From an uncultured Clostridia bacterium (GTDB lineage Bacteria > Bacillota > Clostridia > Christensenellales > UBA1242), in assembly GCA_947053595.1 (NCBI GenBank), contig CAMRSX010000001.1:1-64000 (forward strand): a stretch of 64,000 bases of DNA. Reading direction: 5' to 3'. The translations under genes were made by a program, and so were the position numbers. The notes under the pieces are model-generated. The model was not told where the DNA came from. It searched no databases and saw only the letters and a program-made list of their open reading frames with translations. Below, piece by piece: positions 33,700-43,230 of this stretch (position 1 is the stretch's first letter; every line of letters starts with the position of its first letter).

Positions 33700-34173
33700 A
33701 TGCCAAGAAGAAATAGTGCTGTCAAAAAAGATGTTTTGCCAGACCCAATTTATAACAGCAAGGTTGTAACAAAACTCATCAATCAGGTTATGTTGAGCGG
33801 CAAAAAAGGTCTTGCACAAAAAATTGTCTATGGTGCATTTGACATTATTAAAGAAAAGACAGGTCAGGAAGGACTTGAAGTTTGTCTTCAAGCCATTGAA
33901 AATGTTAAACCAATGCTTGAAACAAAAGGACGCAGAGTTGGTGGTGCAACTTATCAAGTGCCAATGGAAATTCGTCCAGAAAGACGCCAAACTCTTGCAA
34001 TCAGATGGATTGTTGCCAATGCAAGAAAGAGAACTGGCGAGAGAAACATGAATGAAAAGCTTGCTGGCGAACTTTTGGATGCATACAACAACACTGGCGC
34101 TTCCATCAAAAAGCGCGATGAAATGCACAGAATGGCTGAAGCTAACAAGGCTTTTGCACATTACAAATGGTAA
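33700..34173 (+). CDS. rpsG: 30S ribosomal protein S7
   Basis: This 157-residue S7 starts the assembly of the 30S head and in E. coli represses the str operon by binding its mRNA. Family blocks are [19 protein letters not shown], then [33 protein letters not shown] and AHYKW at the C-terminus. The start follows AAAAGGAGAAAAACA. The preceding leader resembles that of rpsL, so one ligand, perhaps S7 or S12, may regulate both. Confidence 0.98.
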   Translation: MPRRNSAVKKDVLPDPIYNSKVVTKLINQVMLSGKKGLAQKIVYGAFDIIKEKTGQEGLEVCLQAIENVKPMLETKGRRVGGATYQVPMEIRPERRQTLAIRWIVANARKRTGERNMNEKLAGELLDAYNNTGASIKKRDEMHRMAEANKAFAHYKW

Positions 34174-34297
34174 AATTTTGCGAATAAGTGGCGATTGCGC
34201 ATTAGGCGCATAGTTGCTATGTAACTTTTGAAAGACAAAGTTTTTGTTTATTTTACTTATAAAATGAACAAATTTCATTAAAAGGAAAAATTATTTT

Positions 34298-36370
34298 ATG
34301 GCTACAAACCTTGAAATGACCAGAAATGTCGGAATTATGGCTCACATTGATGCTGGAAAAACCACCACAACTGAGCGTATTTTGTTCTACACTGGAAAAA
34401 GCCACAAGATTGGTGAAGTGCATGATGGACAAGCCACCATGGATTGGATGGCACAGGAGCAAGAGCGTGGAATTACAATCACTTCTGCCTGCACAACTTG
34501 CCAATGGAAAGGTCACAAAATCAACATCATTGACACCCCAGGTCACGTTGACTTCACTGTTGAAGTTGAGCGTTCTTTGAAGGTGCTGGATGGTGCTGTG
34601 CTTGTGCTTTCTGCTCGTGACAAAGTGCAACCTCAAACAGAAACTGTTTGGCGTCAATCCACAAAATACAAAGTGCCAACCATCATCTATGTCAACAAAA
34701 TGGACAGAGATGCTGCTGACTTTTTTGGCTGCGTAAATTCAATTAAAGAAAGATTGAAAACAAATCCACTTCCAATTCAAATGCCAATTGGAGAGGCGGA
34801 CACTTTCAGTGGAATCATTGACCTTATGACAATGAAGGCTGAAGTTTACAAGGATGACATGGGAACTCAAATTGAGATTACCGACATCCCTGAACAATAC
34901 AAATCAAAAGCTCAAGCATTGCACGACGAAATGGTTGAGAAAATTGTTGAAACTGATGATGCTCTTCTTGAAAGATTTTTTGAAGGAGAAGAAATTTCAG
35001 TTCCAGAGCTTAAGACAGCTCTTCGTGCTGCAACAATTTCAAGAGCAGTTGTTCCAGTGCTTTGCGGCTCTTCTTACAAAAACAAGGGTGTTCAGATGCT
35101 TTTGGATGCAATGGTTGAATTTTTGCCAAGCCCTCTTGACATCGAGCACATTGAAGGACTCAACCCTGACACTGAAGAAACTGAATCCAGAGCTCCAAGT
35201 GAGGACGCTCCTTTTGCAGGTTTGGCATTTAAAATTATGACAGACCCATTTGTTGGACGTCTTGCATTCTTCCGCGTATATTCCGGAAAACTGGCTGCAG
35301 GAAGTTATGTTTACAACTCCAACAAGGGACAAAAAGAGCGCGTTGGAAGACTTATTCGTATGCACTCCAACCAAAGAGAAGAAATCAAAGAAGTTGGAGC
35401 AGGTGACATCGCTGCCATTGTGGGACTTAAGGACACAATCACAGGCGAAACTCTTTGCGACGAAAAACATCCAATCGTTTTGGAAAGCATGGACTTCCCA
35501 GACCCAGTTATCAGAGTTGCAATCGAGCCAAAAACCAAACTTATGCAAGAAAAGATGGTGCTTGCACTTGTCAAACTTGCTGAAGAAGACCCAACTTTCA
35601 AAACTTACACCGACCAAGAAACTGGACAAACCATCATTGCCGGAATGGGCGAGCTTCACCTTGAAATCATCGTTGACAGACTGCTTCGTGAATTTAAAGT
35701 GGAAGCAAATGTTGGAAAGCCTCAGGTTGCTTATAAGGAAACAATCCGCAAGGCAACAAGGGCAGAAGGCAAGTTTGTCAGACAAAGTGGTGGTAAGGGT
35801 CAATATGGTCACTGCGTAATCAACATCGAACCATTGGAACCAGGTTCTGGCTATGTGTTTGAAGATAAAACAGTTGGCGGCTCCATTCCAAAGGAATACA
35901 TCCAACCAATCAACAACGGAATTATTGAAGCAAGCAAAAACGGTGTGATTGCTGGATATGAAACAGTTGACTTTAAGGTGACTGTGCTTGATGGCTCATA
36001 TCACGAAGTGGACTCTTCCGAAATGGCGTTTAAGATTGCCGGCTCAATGGCGTTTAAAGATGGCGCAAACAAGGCAAACCCTGTTTTGCTTGAACCAATC
36101 ATGAAAGTTCAGGTTGAAGCTCCAGATGACTATCTTGGAACAGTTATGGGCAACTTGACTTCTCGTCGTGGAATTTTAACCGGAAACGAAACAAAACCAG
36201 GCGTGCAGGTTGTCAATGCAGAAGTGCCTCTTGGAGAGATGTTTGGTTATGCAACTGACCTTCGTTCTCAAACTCAAGGCCGCGGAAATTTCACAATGGA
36301 ATTCTTGAAATATGCAGAAGTTCCAAAGAACATTGCAGAAAGCATTGTGGGACAACGCAAAAACGCGTAA
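34298..36370 (+). CDS. fusA: Elongation factor G
   Basis: This 690-residue translational GTPase moves tRNA and mRNA through the ribosome. The G domain shows [18 protein letters not shown] (P loop), the switch I region [21 protein letters not shown], and NKMD ([12 protein letters not shown]). Domains II-V follow, with [21 protein letters not shown] and the domain IV tip SGSIPKEY-like [11 protein letters not shown]. The length is normal. The 124-nt spacer from rpsG holds a GCGATTGCGC/GCGCATAGTTGC hairpin and an AAAAGGAAAAATT ribosome binding site. Confidence 0.98.
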   Translation: MATNLEMTRNVGIMAHIDAGKTTTTERILFYTGKSHKIGEVHDGQATMDWMAQEQERGITITSACTTCQWKGHKINIIDTPGHVDFTVEVERSLKVLDGAVLVLSARDKVQPQTETVWRQSTKYKVPTIIYVNKMDRDAADFFGCVNSIKERLKTNPLPIQMPIGEADTFSGIIDLMTMKAEVYKDDMGTQIEITDIPEQYKSKAQALHDEMVEKIVETDDALLERFFEGEEISVPELKTALRAATISRAVVPVLCGSSYKNKGVQMLLDAMVEFLPSPLDIEHIEGLNPDTEETESRAPSEDAPFAGLAFKIMTDPFVGRLAFFRVYSGKLAAGSYVYNSNKGQKERVGRLIRMHSNQREEIKEVGAGDIAAIVGLKDTITGETLCDEKHPIVLESMDFPDPVIRVAIEPKTKLMQEKMVLALVKLAEEDPTFKTYTDQETGQTIIAGMGELHLEIIVDRLLREFKVEANVGKPQVAYKETIRKATRAEGKFVRQSGGKGQYGHCVINIEPLEPGSGYVFEDKTVGGSIPKEYIQPINNGIIEASKNGVIAGYETVDFKVTVLDGSYHEVDSSEMAFKIAGSMAFKDGANKANPVLLEPIMKVQVEAPDDYLGTVMGNLTSRRGILTGNETKPGVQVVNAEVPLGEMFGYATDLRSQTQGRGNFTMEFLKYAEVPKNIAESIVGQRKNA

Positions 36371-36591
36371 ATTTTTGAAATTGAAGGTTTGTTTGTGCTT
36401 TTTGCATAAACAACTTTTCAAATACGTTTTTTGTTGAGGCATCGCTTTGCCAAACAAAAATTGCAGCTTTGATTGGCAAGATTTTTGCAAAGCTGTTGCA
36501 GGGCGAAAGATTGAATTTAAGGCGATGCTTTGAAACTTAGTGCAAACTCTCAAAAAATTTACAAAAATTTTAAAAACAGTGTAAAATTGCT

Positions 36592-36619
36592 TTGAAATTT
36601 GGAAAAGATATGTTAAAAT
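36592..36619 (+). promoter_or_regulatory. tuf promoter
   Basis: TTGAAA (36592-36597), 16 bp, TAAAAT (36614-36619). The 281-nt gap after fusA otherwise shows nothing clear. tuf can thus be expressed apart from the str genes. Confidence 0.65.
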
Positions 36620-36651
36620 ATCAAAGTAAACATTAAAAAGGAGATTTTAAA

Positions 36652-37854
36652 ATGGCTACAGGAAAATACGATAACACTAAACCACACGTTAACGTAGGCA
36701 CAATCGGCCACGTTGACCATGGTAAAACAACTCTTACTGCTGCAATCACAATGTACAGCGCTGCTAAGGGTTACGCTCAGAAAATGAGATATGACGAAAT
36801 TGACAAGGCTCCAGAAGAGAAGGCAAGAGGAATCACAATCAACACTTCTCACGTTGAGTATCAAACAGACAAGCGTCACTATGCTCACGTTGACTGCCCG
36901 GGACACGCAGACTACGTTAAGAACATGATTACTGGTGCTGCTCAGATGGATGGTGCCATCCTTGTTGTTGCTGCAACAGATGGTCCAATGCCTCAAACAA
37001 GAGAACACATCTTGCTTGCAAGACAGGTTGGTGTTCCATACATCATTGTGTTCATGAACAAAACAGACCAAGTTGACGACCCAGAACTTCTTGACCTTGT
37101 TGAAATGGAAATCAGAGAACTTCTTTCTGAATATGGTTTCCCAGGAGACGACACTCCAATTTTGAAGGGCTCTGCTCTCAAAGCTTTGGAGGCTGCTCAA
37201 GCAGGAAATGTTAATGACCCAGCTTGCACTTGCGTTCAAGAGCTTTTGGATGCTTTGGATTCTTACATCCCAGAACCAGAAAGAGACACAGACAAGCCTT
37301 TCCTTATGCCTGTTGAAGACGTTTTCACAATCACTGGTCGTGGAACAGTTGCAACTGGCAGAATTGAAAGAGGTGTTGTTCGCATCAACGATGTTGTTGA
37401 AATTGTTGGTATGGGCGCAAAGAAGCAAACTGTTGTAACTGGCGTTGAAATGTTCAGAAAGACAGTTGACGAAGGAATTGCAGGATTTAATGTCGGCATT
37501 CTTCTTCGTGGAATTCAAAGAACAGAAATCGAAAGGGGACAAGTTCTTTGCAAACCAGGTTCAATTCACCCACACACAAAATATGCTGCTGAAGTTTACG
37601 TGTTGAAGAAAGAAGAAGGCGGACGTCACACTCCATTCTTCAATGGTTACAGACCACAGTTCTATTTCAGAACAACAGACGTAACTGGAACAATCGAGCT
37701 TCCAGCTGGCGTTGAAATGGTTATGCCTGGCGATAACGTTAAGATGACAATCACTCTTAACAAAGAAATCGCAATTGAGCAAGGACTTCGTTTCGCTATC
37801 CGTGAAGGTGGCAGAACAGTTGGTTCTGGCGTTGTTTCTCAGATTATTGAATAA
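36652..37854 (+). CDS. tuf: Elongation factor Tu
   Basis: This 400-residue EF-Tu delivers aminoacyl-tRNA to the ribosome. Motifs are [10 protein letters not shown] (P loop), [12 protein letters not shown] (switch I), [13 protein letters not shown] and NKTD ([10 protein letters not shown]), then SALKALE. Domains II and III follow, ending SGVVSQIIE. The start follows AAAAAGGAGATTTTAAA. The strong terminator at 37866-37894 ends the transcript. It shows the expected high-expression codon bias. Confidence 0.98.
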   Translation: MATGKYDNTKPHVNVGTIGHVDHGKTTLTAAITMYSAAKGYAQKMRYDEIDKAPEEKARGITINTSHVEYQTDKRHYAHVDCPGHADYVKNMITGAAQMDGAILVVAATDGPMPQTREHILLARQVGVPYIIVFMNKTDQVDDPELLDLVEMEIRELLSEYGFPGDDTPILKGSALKALEAAQAGNVNDPACTCVQELLDALDSYIPEPERDTDKPFLMPVEDVFTITGRGTVATGRIERGVVRINDVVEIVGMGAKKQTVVTGVEMFRKTVDEGIAGFNVGILLRGIQRTEIERGQVLCKPGSIHPHTKYAAEVYVLKKEEGGRHTPFFNGYRPQFYFRTTDVTGTIELPAGVEMVMPGDNVKMTITLNKEIAIEQGLRFAIREGGRTVGSGVVSQIIE

Positions 37855-37865
37855 CATGAATGAAA

Positions 37866-37894
37866 AAAAAGATTGCGATTGCAATCTTTTTTTT
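37866..37894 (+). terminator. Terminator of tuf
   Basis: AAAAGATTGC-gatt-GCAATCTTTT then T-run. Confidence 0.9.
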
Positions 37895-37990
37895 ATTGGC
37901 ACAAAGTGCCAAGTCGCTTTCAGCGAACATTCATGTTATAGATGACTTTGTCGCACTCGTCCTTGCAAGCAAACTCGTGCTCCTCTTCAT

Positions 37991-38043
37991 AGAATAATGC
38001 GAATAAAAAAAATACTGAAGGGCTGTAAACTTTGAAACTAGCA
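37991..38043 (-). repeat. Partial copy of the hairpin-rich element end (inverted relative to copy 2)
   Basis: Three blocks are exact inverted matches to the 3' end of copy 2: AGAATAATGCGAAT (37991-38004 with 39115-39128), AAAAAAAATACTGAA (38005-38019 with 39069-39083) and TTTGAAACTAGCA (38031-38043 with 39042-39054). The NUDIX gene and copy 2 therefore lie between inverted repeats ~1.1 kb apart. Confidence 0.7.
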
Positions 38044-38057
38044 AATTATTTTTGTCA

Positions 38058-38093
38058 AAAAACACTTTATCGTTAATTGATAAAGTGTTTTTC
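38058..38093. terminator. Terminator of the NUDIX gene
   Basis: AAAAACACTTTATC/GATAAAGTGTTTTT around 7 nt; usable on both strands. Confidence 0.85.
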
Positions 38094-38100
38094 TATGTTT

Positions 38101-38619
38101 CTATATATTTGATTTCAGCATTTCACAAACCCAATCTTTGTATTCTTTCTCATGATTACAAAATTCATTAGAGTATAATAATTTTACAAATTCATTATAA
38201 CTAAGCCATTTCACTTGTTCGACTTCTTCTGTTTGTAAAACAAAATCTTTTTCAGTTGTATTGTTTTTAAGTAAATAAATTTGAACTATTTCCCAACCTT
38301 TTTGATTTAGGTATTCTTTAAGAAAAATAAACTCATTAGATTTAACTTTCAATCCTAATTCTTCTTCAGTTTCTCGCACGCAAGCGGTCAAACAATTTTC
38401 ACCCGCATCAACATGACCAGCAGATGGCATATCCCATTTTCCTGGACTTTTCTTTTTTGTTAATGCTCTTTTTTGAACAAGGATTTCACCTTTATCGTTT
38501 ATAATCCAAATCCAAACCGGCTTATGATAAACGCCAGGATTTTCGCTATGACAAAATCTTCTTGTCTTTGCACCTAAAAAATTACCATCTATATCGAAAG
38601 TATCCAACATCTCTTCCAT
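38101..38619 (-). CDS. NUDIX hydrolase (IPP-isomerase-like branch)
   Basis: This 172-residue protein carries an intact Nudix box: GHVDAGE, then seven residues, RETEEELGL (residues ~65-87), which binds Mg and hydrolyses nucleoside diphosphate-X bonds. The N-terminal MLDTFDIDGNFLGAKTRR and HKPVWIWIINDKGEILVQKR match the branch related to isopentenyl-diphosphate isomerase and YfcD. The start has a perfect AGGAGGATTTCT. It lies between inverted repeats that belong to the repeated element, and its codons are more AT-rich than the neighbours, so it may be an acquired gene. The substrate is unknown. Confidence 0.9.
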   Translation of the reverse strand: MEEMLDTFDIDGNFLGAKTRRFCHSENPGVYHKPVWIWIINDKGEILVQKRALTKKKSPGKWDMPSAGHVDAGENCLTACVRETEEELGLKVKSNEFIFLKEYLNQKGWEIVQIYLLKNNTTEKDFVLQTEEVEQVKWLSYNEFVKLLYSNEFCNHEKEYKDWVCEMLKSNI

Positions 38620-38699
38620 AGAAATCCTCCTATAAAATTATTATATCATAAATTTTATTGTTTTGTATCGAAATTAAAAAAAATAATAAATTTTTCGTT

Positions 38700-39083
38700 T
38701 GGGATTCTAGCGTGTGCTTGTCTTTGAACAAGTGGCTCGGCTTCGCCTCGCCAGACAAGCACACGCCTAACTAAACTTCTTGCAAAAGAGCGCTTGCTGG
38801 CAGATCGTAACGCAGACCGCTCTTTTGCCTTTTGTTTTCTCCTCTCTGTTCTCTAGTATAAACGAATATTCTTTGTTGTCAAGGTCAAGGCAAGTGTCTA
38901 TTGATTTGTAGATTAAATATTTTCACGACAACCTGTGACAACGGCAGAAGTATTCGTTTTTTTGCTGGTTAAGAGAGAGTAAGGATAAAAAGAAAACATA
39001 GGTTGTTTTAATTTTGTGCCTATGTTTTTCTTTCATTATTCTGCTAGTTTCAAAATTTAGTGACTAAATTCAGTATTTTTTTT
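38700..39083 (+). ncRNA. Hairpin-rich repeated element, copy 2
   Basis: Same order as copy 1: hairpin GCGTGTGCTTGTC/GACAAGCACACGC (38710-38722 with 38754-38766) with the conserved loop AGTGGCTCGGCTTCGCCTCG, hairpin GCAAAAGAGCG/CGCTCTTTTGC (38782-38792 with 38818-38828), CTCTCT/AGAGAG, AAACGAATA/TATTCGTTT (38860-38868 with 38951-38959), GTTGTCA/TGACAAC, hairpin AAACATAGG/CCTATGTTT, and an end with eight T. Loops differ from copy 1 while stems stay paired. On the reverse strand TTGACA and TATACT are 16 bp apart. No ORF is present. Confidence 0.55.
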
Positions 39084-39211
39084 GTTGCCGGCGCAACTTG
39101 CTCGTTTTGCTCGCATTCGCATTATTCTGTGGCTTCGTCATACAAAAATGTAAATAAGGCTTAAATAACAAAACAATAAACTTGACAAAAATTTTAGTCT
39201 AAAGAGCATAA

Positions 39212-39240
39212 TAAAAAAATAACAGCGCTTTGCTGTTATT
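39212..39240 (-). terminator. Terminator of the 39236 gene
   Basis: AATAACAGC/GCTGTTATT with a T-run on the minus strand. It overlaps the stop codon of the gene. Confidence 0.7.
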
Positions 39241-39787
39241 TTACAAGTCTATCTTCACTAATGTTGAAACCCTCAAAATAATCGCTTTTATGTGCAATCT
39301 CAATGCCTTCACATTCCACAATATGCATTGCGTTCCAAACATTTCCACTTTCTGCAAGGAAAAATTCCCCTTTTTTAAGAAAGTGTTCCATTGTGACTTT
39401 TGCATCTTTTGTTTCTGCCAAAGTTGCAGCGTGTTCTGCATAGTTCAAACATTCAAGAATTTCTTGAAGCAAAAACAGTGGGATGTTTGCGTTTTTTGGA
39501 CCAAGCTGAACAGCTTCACACCTCTTGTTTGCGTGGATAACCTCATCAATTCGATTTGCCTCTCTGCCGAGAAAATAACTAGATGCTTCCATTTTTGCTT
39601 CTTCGCTGTTTAGTGCAGAAAAGAACTCTGTGATGAATTTGTGTTGAAGATGTTTTGCCTTTTGCATAACCTCAAGTTGTCGCATGCGGAATGCGCTGTC
39701 ATCTTTTTCATGATGAGTTTCCATATCTTCACTTGAAATCTCAAACCACTCCTTTTCCATTTCCTGACATTTTTTAGTTGAAATCAT
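39236..39787 (-). CDS. Hypothetical protein
   Basis: This 183-residue, acidic, helical protein has no signal peptide or membrane segment. The start has a perfect AAGGAGGTATGA. The N-terminal half is charged with possible coiled coil (residues ~33-70, FRMRQLEVMQKAKHLQHK). I do not recognise it. With the following unknown gene it forms a two-gene minus-strand group, separated by a terminator-like hairpin. Confidence 0.6.
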   Translation of the reverse strand: MISTKKCQEMEKEWFEISSEDMETHHEKDDSAFRMRQLEVMQKAKHLQHKFITEFFSALNSEEAKMEASSYFLGREANRIDEVIHANKRCEAVQLGPKNANIPLFLLQEILECLNYAEHAATLAETKDAKVTMEHFLKKGEFFLAESGNVWNAMHIVECEGIEIAHKSDYFEGFNISEDRLVK

Positions 39788-39862
39788 TCATACCTCCTTA
39801 AGAAAGATTTTTCTTTCTCACTAATAATAACACACGGGGGGGGATGTCAAGAGATTAATGAA

Positions 39863-39896
39863 AAAAAACACCCGCATTTTGACATGGGTGTTTTTT
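39863..39896 (-). terminator. Terminator between the two hypothetical genes
   Basis: AAAAAACACCC/GGGTGTTTTTT around 12 nt, downstream of the 39920 gene. Confidence 0.75.
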
Positions 39897-39919
39897 GATT
39901 TTTAAGAGTAAGTGAATTT

Positions 39920-40393
39920 TTACAAACTTTTTATCACTGTTTCATTTACTGTGGCAAGATTTTTTTGTGCAAGTCTGGCATTTTGATAGTCCTCTTTTGC
40001 ATATTCTGACAAATCGGAAACATATTCTTCAAATTCTTCATTTGTCAGGCAGTCAGAAAGCTCAATAATTTCCTTTCCGCGCAAACTTCTCAATGCCATA
40101 AGGCTGTTTTGATAATGTTTGTTGTGCTTTGCTCCATGTTCTTTGTCTGCCTTAATAACCAAATCAATTCCAAATGCATTGATGAGAATTTTCTCTAAGT
40201 CTTCACGACTGATTTCATGAGAAGATATTGATGTAATATATGGGCAAAAAGTGGCAACTGCTTCTGCCAACAGCTTTTCATCGCAGAGTTGAACCAAAAG
40301 TGTGTTTGCATAAGTTTTATTTTGGCAATTCTGCAACTTTCTTTGTGCGTCTAAAATTTGTTTTGTGTATACGGTTTTATATTCAAAATGCAT
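39920..40393 (-). CDS. Hypothetical protein
   Basis: This 157-residue protein is preceded by TTAGGAGGAAAAA. It is soluble and helical (LRSLRGKEIIELSDCLTNEE, then EYAKEDYQNARLAQKNL), with no motif I can name. It lies between the previous hypothetical and the M18 aminopeptidase, all on the minus strand, each apparently transcribed separately. Confidence 0.6.
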   Translation of the reverse strand: MHFEYKTVYTKQILDAQRKLQNCQNKTYANTLLVQLCDEKLLAEAVATFCPYITSISSHEISREDLEKILINAFGIDLVIKADKEHGAKHNKHYQNSLMALRSLRGKEIIELSDCLTNEEFEEYVSDLSEYAKEDYQNARLAQKNLATVNETVIKSL

Positions 40394-40571
40394 TTTTTCC
40401 TCCTAAGTGCAATAAGAAATTCTTAATCTTAATATAACATAGTTGAAATGGTTTGTCAATGGCTTTTTGAAAACTTGTTGAAAAAATCAACGCTTTTTGT
40501 GCATGCATTTTTTCTTTTTTTAAGTTGGCTTTAAAGAGCTGGTTTTAACTTGCAAAAGAGATTCAGTGTAC

Positions 40572-42053
40572 TTATTTCATATCTTTCAAGAAGGATTTAT
40601 AGAAGAGGTAGGCGTGATATATGTCAAGCTTGGAGGCAACTTCCCATGGTGCGTGCATGGAGAGAAGTGGAATGCCGGCGTCGATGACATTCATGCCATA
40701 TTCGGCGAGAATGTAGGCGATTGTTCCGCCGCCACCTTGGTCCACCTTGCCCATTTCGGTGAATTGATAATATAAATTGTTATCGTCCAAAATTTTGCGC
40801 AGGCGAGCAATATATTCTGGGCTGGCATCGTTGGCTCCGCTTTTGCCGCGGTGTCCGGTGTATTTGTTGAATGAAAGCCCGCAAGAAAGATATGCATCTG
40901 TTTGCATATTGTAGGATGCTGCCCAAGTTGGGTCGAAGCCTGCGGTGACATCGCTGGAAATCATGTTGGAATGATTGAGGCAGCGCTTGAGTTTCAACTC
41001 GTTGTAAGTTTCTGTGAGGTTGATGACTTCTGCCACCATGTTCTCAAAAAAGCGGCTTTTCATGCCAGTTGCGCCAACGCTGCCAATTTCTTCTTTGTCT
41101 ACCAAAAGACACACTGCGGTGCGCTTTGGGTTTTGGCATTCCAAGATTGCTTGAAGGGAGGTGTATGCGCAAGAGCGGTCGTCATGTCCATAGCCGACAA
41201 TCATGCTGCGGTCCAGCCCCATATCTCTGGCGCTGCCTGCTGGCACAATTTCAATTTCGGCACTGATGAAATCGTCTTCTTCAATGTTGTAAGTTTTTAG
41301 AATTGACTTCAGGTTGTCCATAACTTTTTCGCTTTCGTCCGTGCTTTTGAAGGACATGTTGCCCACAACCACATCCAGCTGTTCTCCACTTACTTCCTGA
41401 GCAGACTTTTCCTTCTTGAGATGAGGAAGAAGGTCGGAAATATAGAACACGGGGTCGGTTTCCTTTTCGCCAATGCTGATTTTGACTGTGGTGCCATCTT
41501 TTTTAACCACCACGCCATGCATTGCAAGGGGCATGGTTACCCATTGATAGTTTTTGATGCCGCCATAATAGTGAGTGTCAAAAAGGCAAAAACCATTTTT
41601 TTCATAGAGAGGGCTTGGCTTCAAATCCAAACGAGGGCTGTCGATGTGTGCGCCAAGAATGTTCAGGCCGTTCTCCAAACTTTCGCTGCCAAGCACAAAA
41701 AGCACAATGGCTTTATTGTTGTTGACGGCAAACAGCTTATCTCCCGCTTTCAGCTTTGTTTTGTTTTTAATTGCCTCTCTAAGGTCAAAAAAACCCTGTT
41801 TCTTTGCCATTTCAACGGCACTTTCCAGACATTCGCGCTCTGTTTTGTTGTCTGAAATATATTTTTTATAGTCTTCACAGAAGGTGAAAATCACCTTTTT
41901 TGTCTTTTCATCCGTCAAGCACCATTTGTTTTTGACGGCGCCAATTTTTTCTTGGGTGTTTTCAATTTTGTTGTTTTTGGTTGCCATAAGCAAATCTGTT
42001 GAAGCTGAACCGCTTGCAGCGCAATTTGCCATGAAATTATCTTTGTTTGTCAT
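40572..42053 (-). CDS. M18-family aminopeptidase
   Basis: This 493-residue zinc aminopeptidase removes N-terminal residues from peptides in the cytosol. Metal-binding blocks are LGAHIDSPRLDLKP (His and nearby Asp), YGHDDRSCAYTS, LVDKEEIGSVGATG (catalytic Glu pair) and the C-terminal IPLLSMHAPWEVASKLD (last His ligand). The start at 42053 follows AAAGGAGAATTAAGT; an ATG 48 nt upstream was rejected because this site is much better. The gene is monocistronic and divergent from sepF. Confidence 0.93.
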   Translation of the reverse strand: MTNKDNFMANCAASGSASTDLLMATKNNKIENTQEKIGAVKNKWCLTDEKTKKVIFTFCEDYKKYISDNKTERECLESAVEMAKKQGFFDLREAIKNKTKLKAGDKLFAVNNNKAIVLFVLGSESLENGLNILGAHIDSPRLDLKPSPLYEKNGFCLFDTHYYGGIKNYQWVTMPLAMHGVVVKKDGTTVKISIGEKETDPVFYISDLLPHLKKEKSAQEVSGEQLDVVVGNMSFKSTDESEKVMDNLKSILKTYNIEEDDFISAEIEIVPAGSARDMGLDRSMIVGYGHDDRSCAYTSLQAILECQNPKRTAVCLLVDKEEIGSVGATGMKSRFFENMVAEVINLTETYNELKLKRCLNHSNMISSDVTAGFDPTWAASYNMQTDAYLSCGLSFNKYTGHRGKSGANDASPEYIARLRKILDDNNLYYQFTEMGKVDQGGGGTIAYILAEYGMNVIDAGIPLLSMHAPWEVASKLDIYHAYLFYKSFLKDMK

Positions 42054-42174
42054 ACTTAATTCTCCTTTTTTTATTATAGAAAAACGCCAAAAAGTTGTCA
42101 AATGATAATGGTTAAATTTATTTTGTATTTTTTCTTATTTATGATAAACTTAAACTATAATGGGGTGACATAAA

Positions 42175-42543
42175 ATGGGACTTATGAATTATATTTACAA
42201 ATTTTTTGGGTTTGAAGGCGATGATGTGAAGGTTGTCAAGAAAAAAACAACAACTGCTCCAAAGGCTTCTTACAACCTTAAGATTTCTCAAAAGTTGCCA
42301 GATGAAATTGACGGCGTGAGGGTTTATTATCCTGAAAACTTTGAAGACTGCAAAGAAAAGGCGGAAATGTTGAAGAAGGGGAAGCCATTCTTTATTGATT
42401 TTCGCGCCTGCAACACTTTGGAAAGAAACAAGGTTTTGGATTATTATCATGGAGTGATTGATGTTTTGGGAGCAAGTGAAGAGCGCGTTGACAAAAATCT
42501 TTATCTGTTTTTGCCAAAAAATATGGAAGTGGAAAGAGATTGA
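42175..42543 (+). CDS. sepF: Cell division protein SepF
   Basis: This 122-residue protein begins with the membrane-binding amphipathic helix GLMNYIYKFFGFEGDD. A short basic linker leads to the SepF core: VRVYYPENFEDCKEKAEML, then GKPFFIDFRACNTLERNKVLDYYHGVIDVL, ending FLFLPKN-like YLFLPKNMEV. SepF anchors FtsZ rings to the membrane in Gram-positive bacteria. It is shorter than B. subtilis SepF (~150 residues), mainly in the linker. It precedes lspA on the same strand. Confidence 0.88.
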   Translation: MGLMNYIYKFFGFEGDDVKVVKKKTTTAPKASYNLKISQKLPDEIDGVRVYYPENFEDCKEKAEMLKKGKPFFIDFRACNTLERNKVLDYYHGVIDVLGASEERVDKNLYLFLPKNMEVERD

Positions 42544-42678
42544 CTTGTTTGTGCTGTTATTTTGCTTTGGCGCTGCAATTTCAAACAAGGCAAATCTTGA
42601 AGCGCAAGAAAATATCATATTATGGAAAGCTTAAAAACCAGCGATTTTTAAGTTTTGAGGGGTTTTAAAAAAGAGTTT

Positions 42679-43230
42679 ATGAAGAAACAAACATGGATTA
42701 AAGTTGCGGTTTTGTGCAGCATTATTGCGTCAATTTTGGTGATTGACTTGGTGACAAAATATTATTTCTTTGCAAATTTGGAAGATGGAAAAACTTATTC
42801 CATCATTCCATATCTTTTCAACTTTAAGCTGACAATCAACATTGGCGCAGCATGGGGAATTATGTCTGGAAAACAGGCGTTTTTGATTGCTTTGTCGGTG
42901 GTTTTTCTTGCAATTTTCATTTTCTATTATGTGAAAGAAAAAAACAAAACTTGGCTTTTGACTGTTGCTTTTGCCTTTTTGATTGGCGGATGCGTTGGCA
43001 ATTTGTATGACAGAATTGCGCTGAGATATGTGCGCGATTTTATTCAGTTTGATTTTTGGCAAAGTTTTCCGGTTTTTAATTTTGCGGACGCTTTTCTTAC
43101 GGTTGGCGTGGTGCTGTTTGTGATTTATCTTGTCATATATTTTGTGAAGAACGGCAAAAAAGACGCCGAAAAGGCAAAAAAGGTGGACAAAACCTCTGAA
43201 AAGGAAGACAAAGATGAAAAATCGGTTTGA
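42679..43230 (+). CDS. lspA: Lipoprotein signal peptidase (SPase II)
   Basis: This 183-residue membrane aspartyl protease with four membrane helices cuts prolipoproteins before the lipidated Cys. Catalytic aspartates lie in GNLYDRIALRYVRDFIQF and VFNFADAFLTVG. The N-terminal IDLVTKYYF block is typical. The C-terminus has a long Lys/Glu tail (KDAEKAKKVDKTSEKEDK) that is cytosolic. It is needed for the several lipoproteins in this window. The start at 42679 is chosen over a TTG 24 nt upstream. It overlaps the pseudouridine synthase gene by 17 nt. Confidence 0.93.
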   Translation: MKKQTWIKVAVLCSIIASILVIDLVTKYYFFANLEDGKTYSIIPYLFNFKLTINIGAAWGIMSGKQAFLIALSVVFLAIFIFYYVKEKNKTWLLTVAFAFLIGGCVGNLYDRIALRYVRDFIQFDFWQSFPVFNFADAFLTVGVVLFVIYLVIYFVKNGKKDAEKAKKVDKTSEKEDKDEKSV

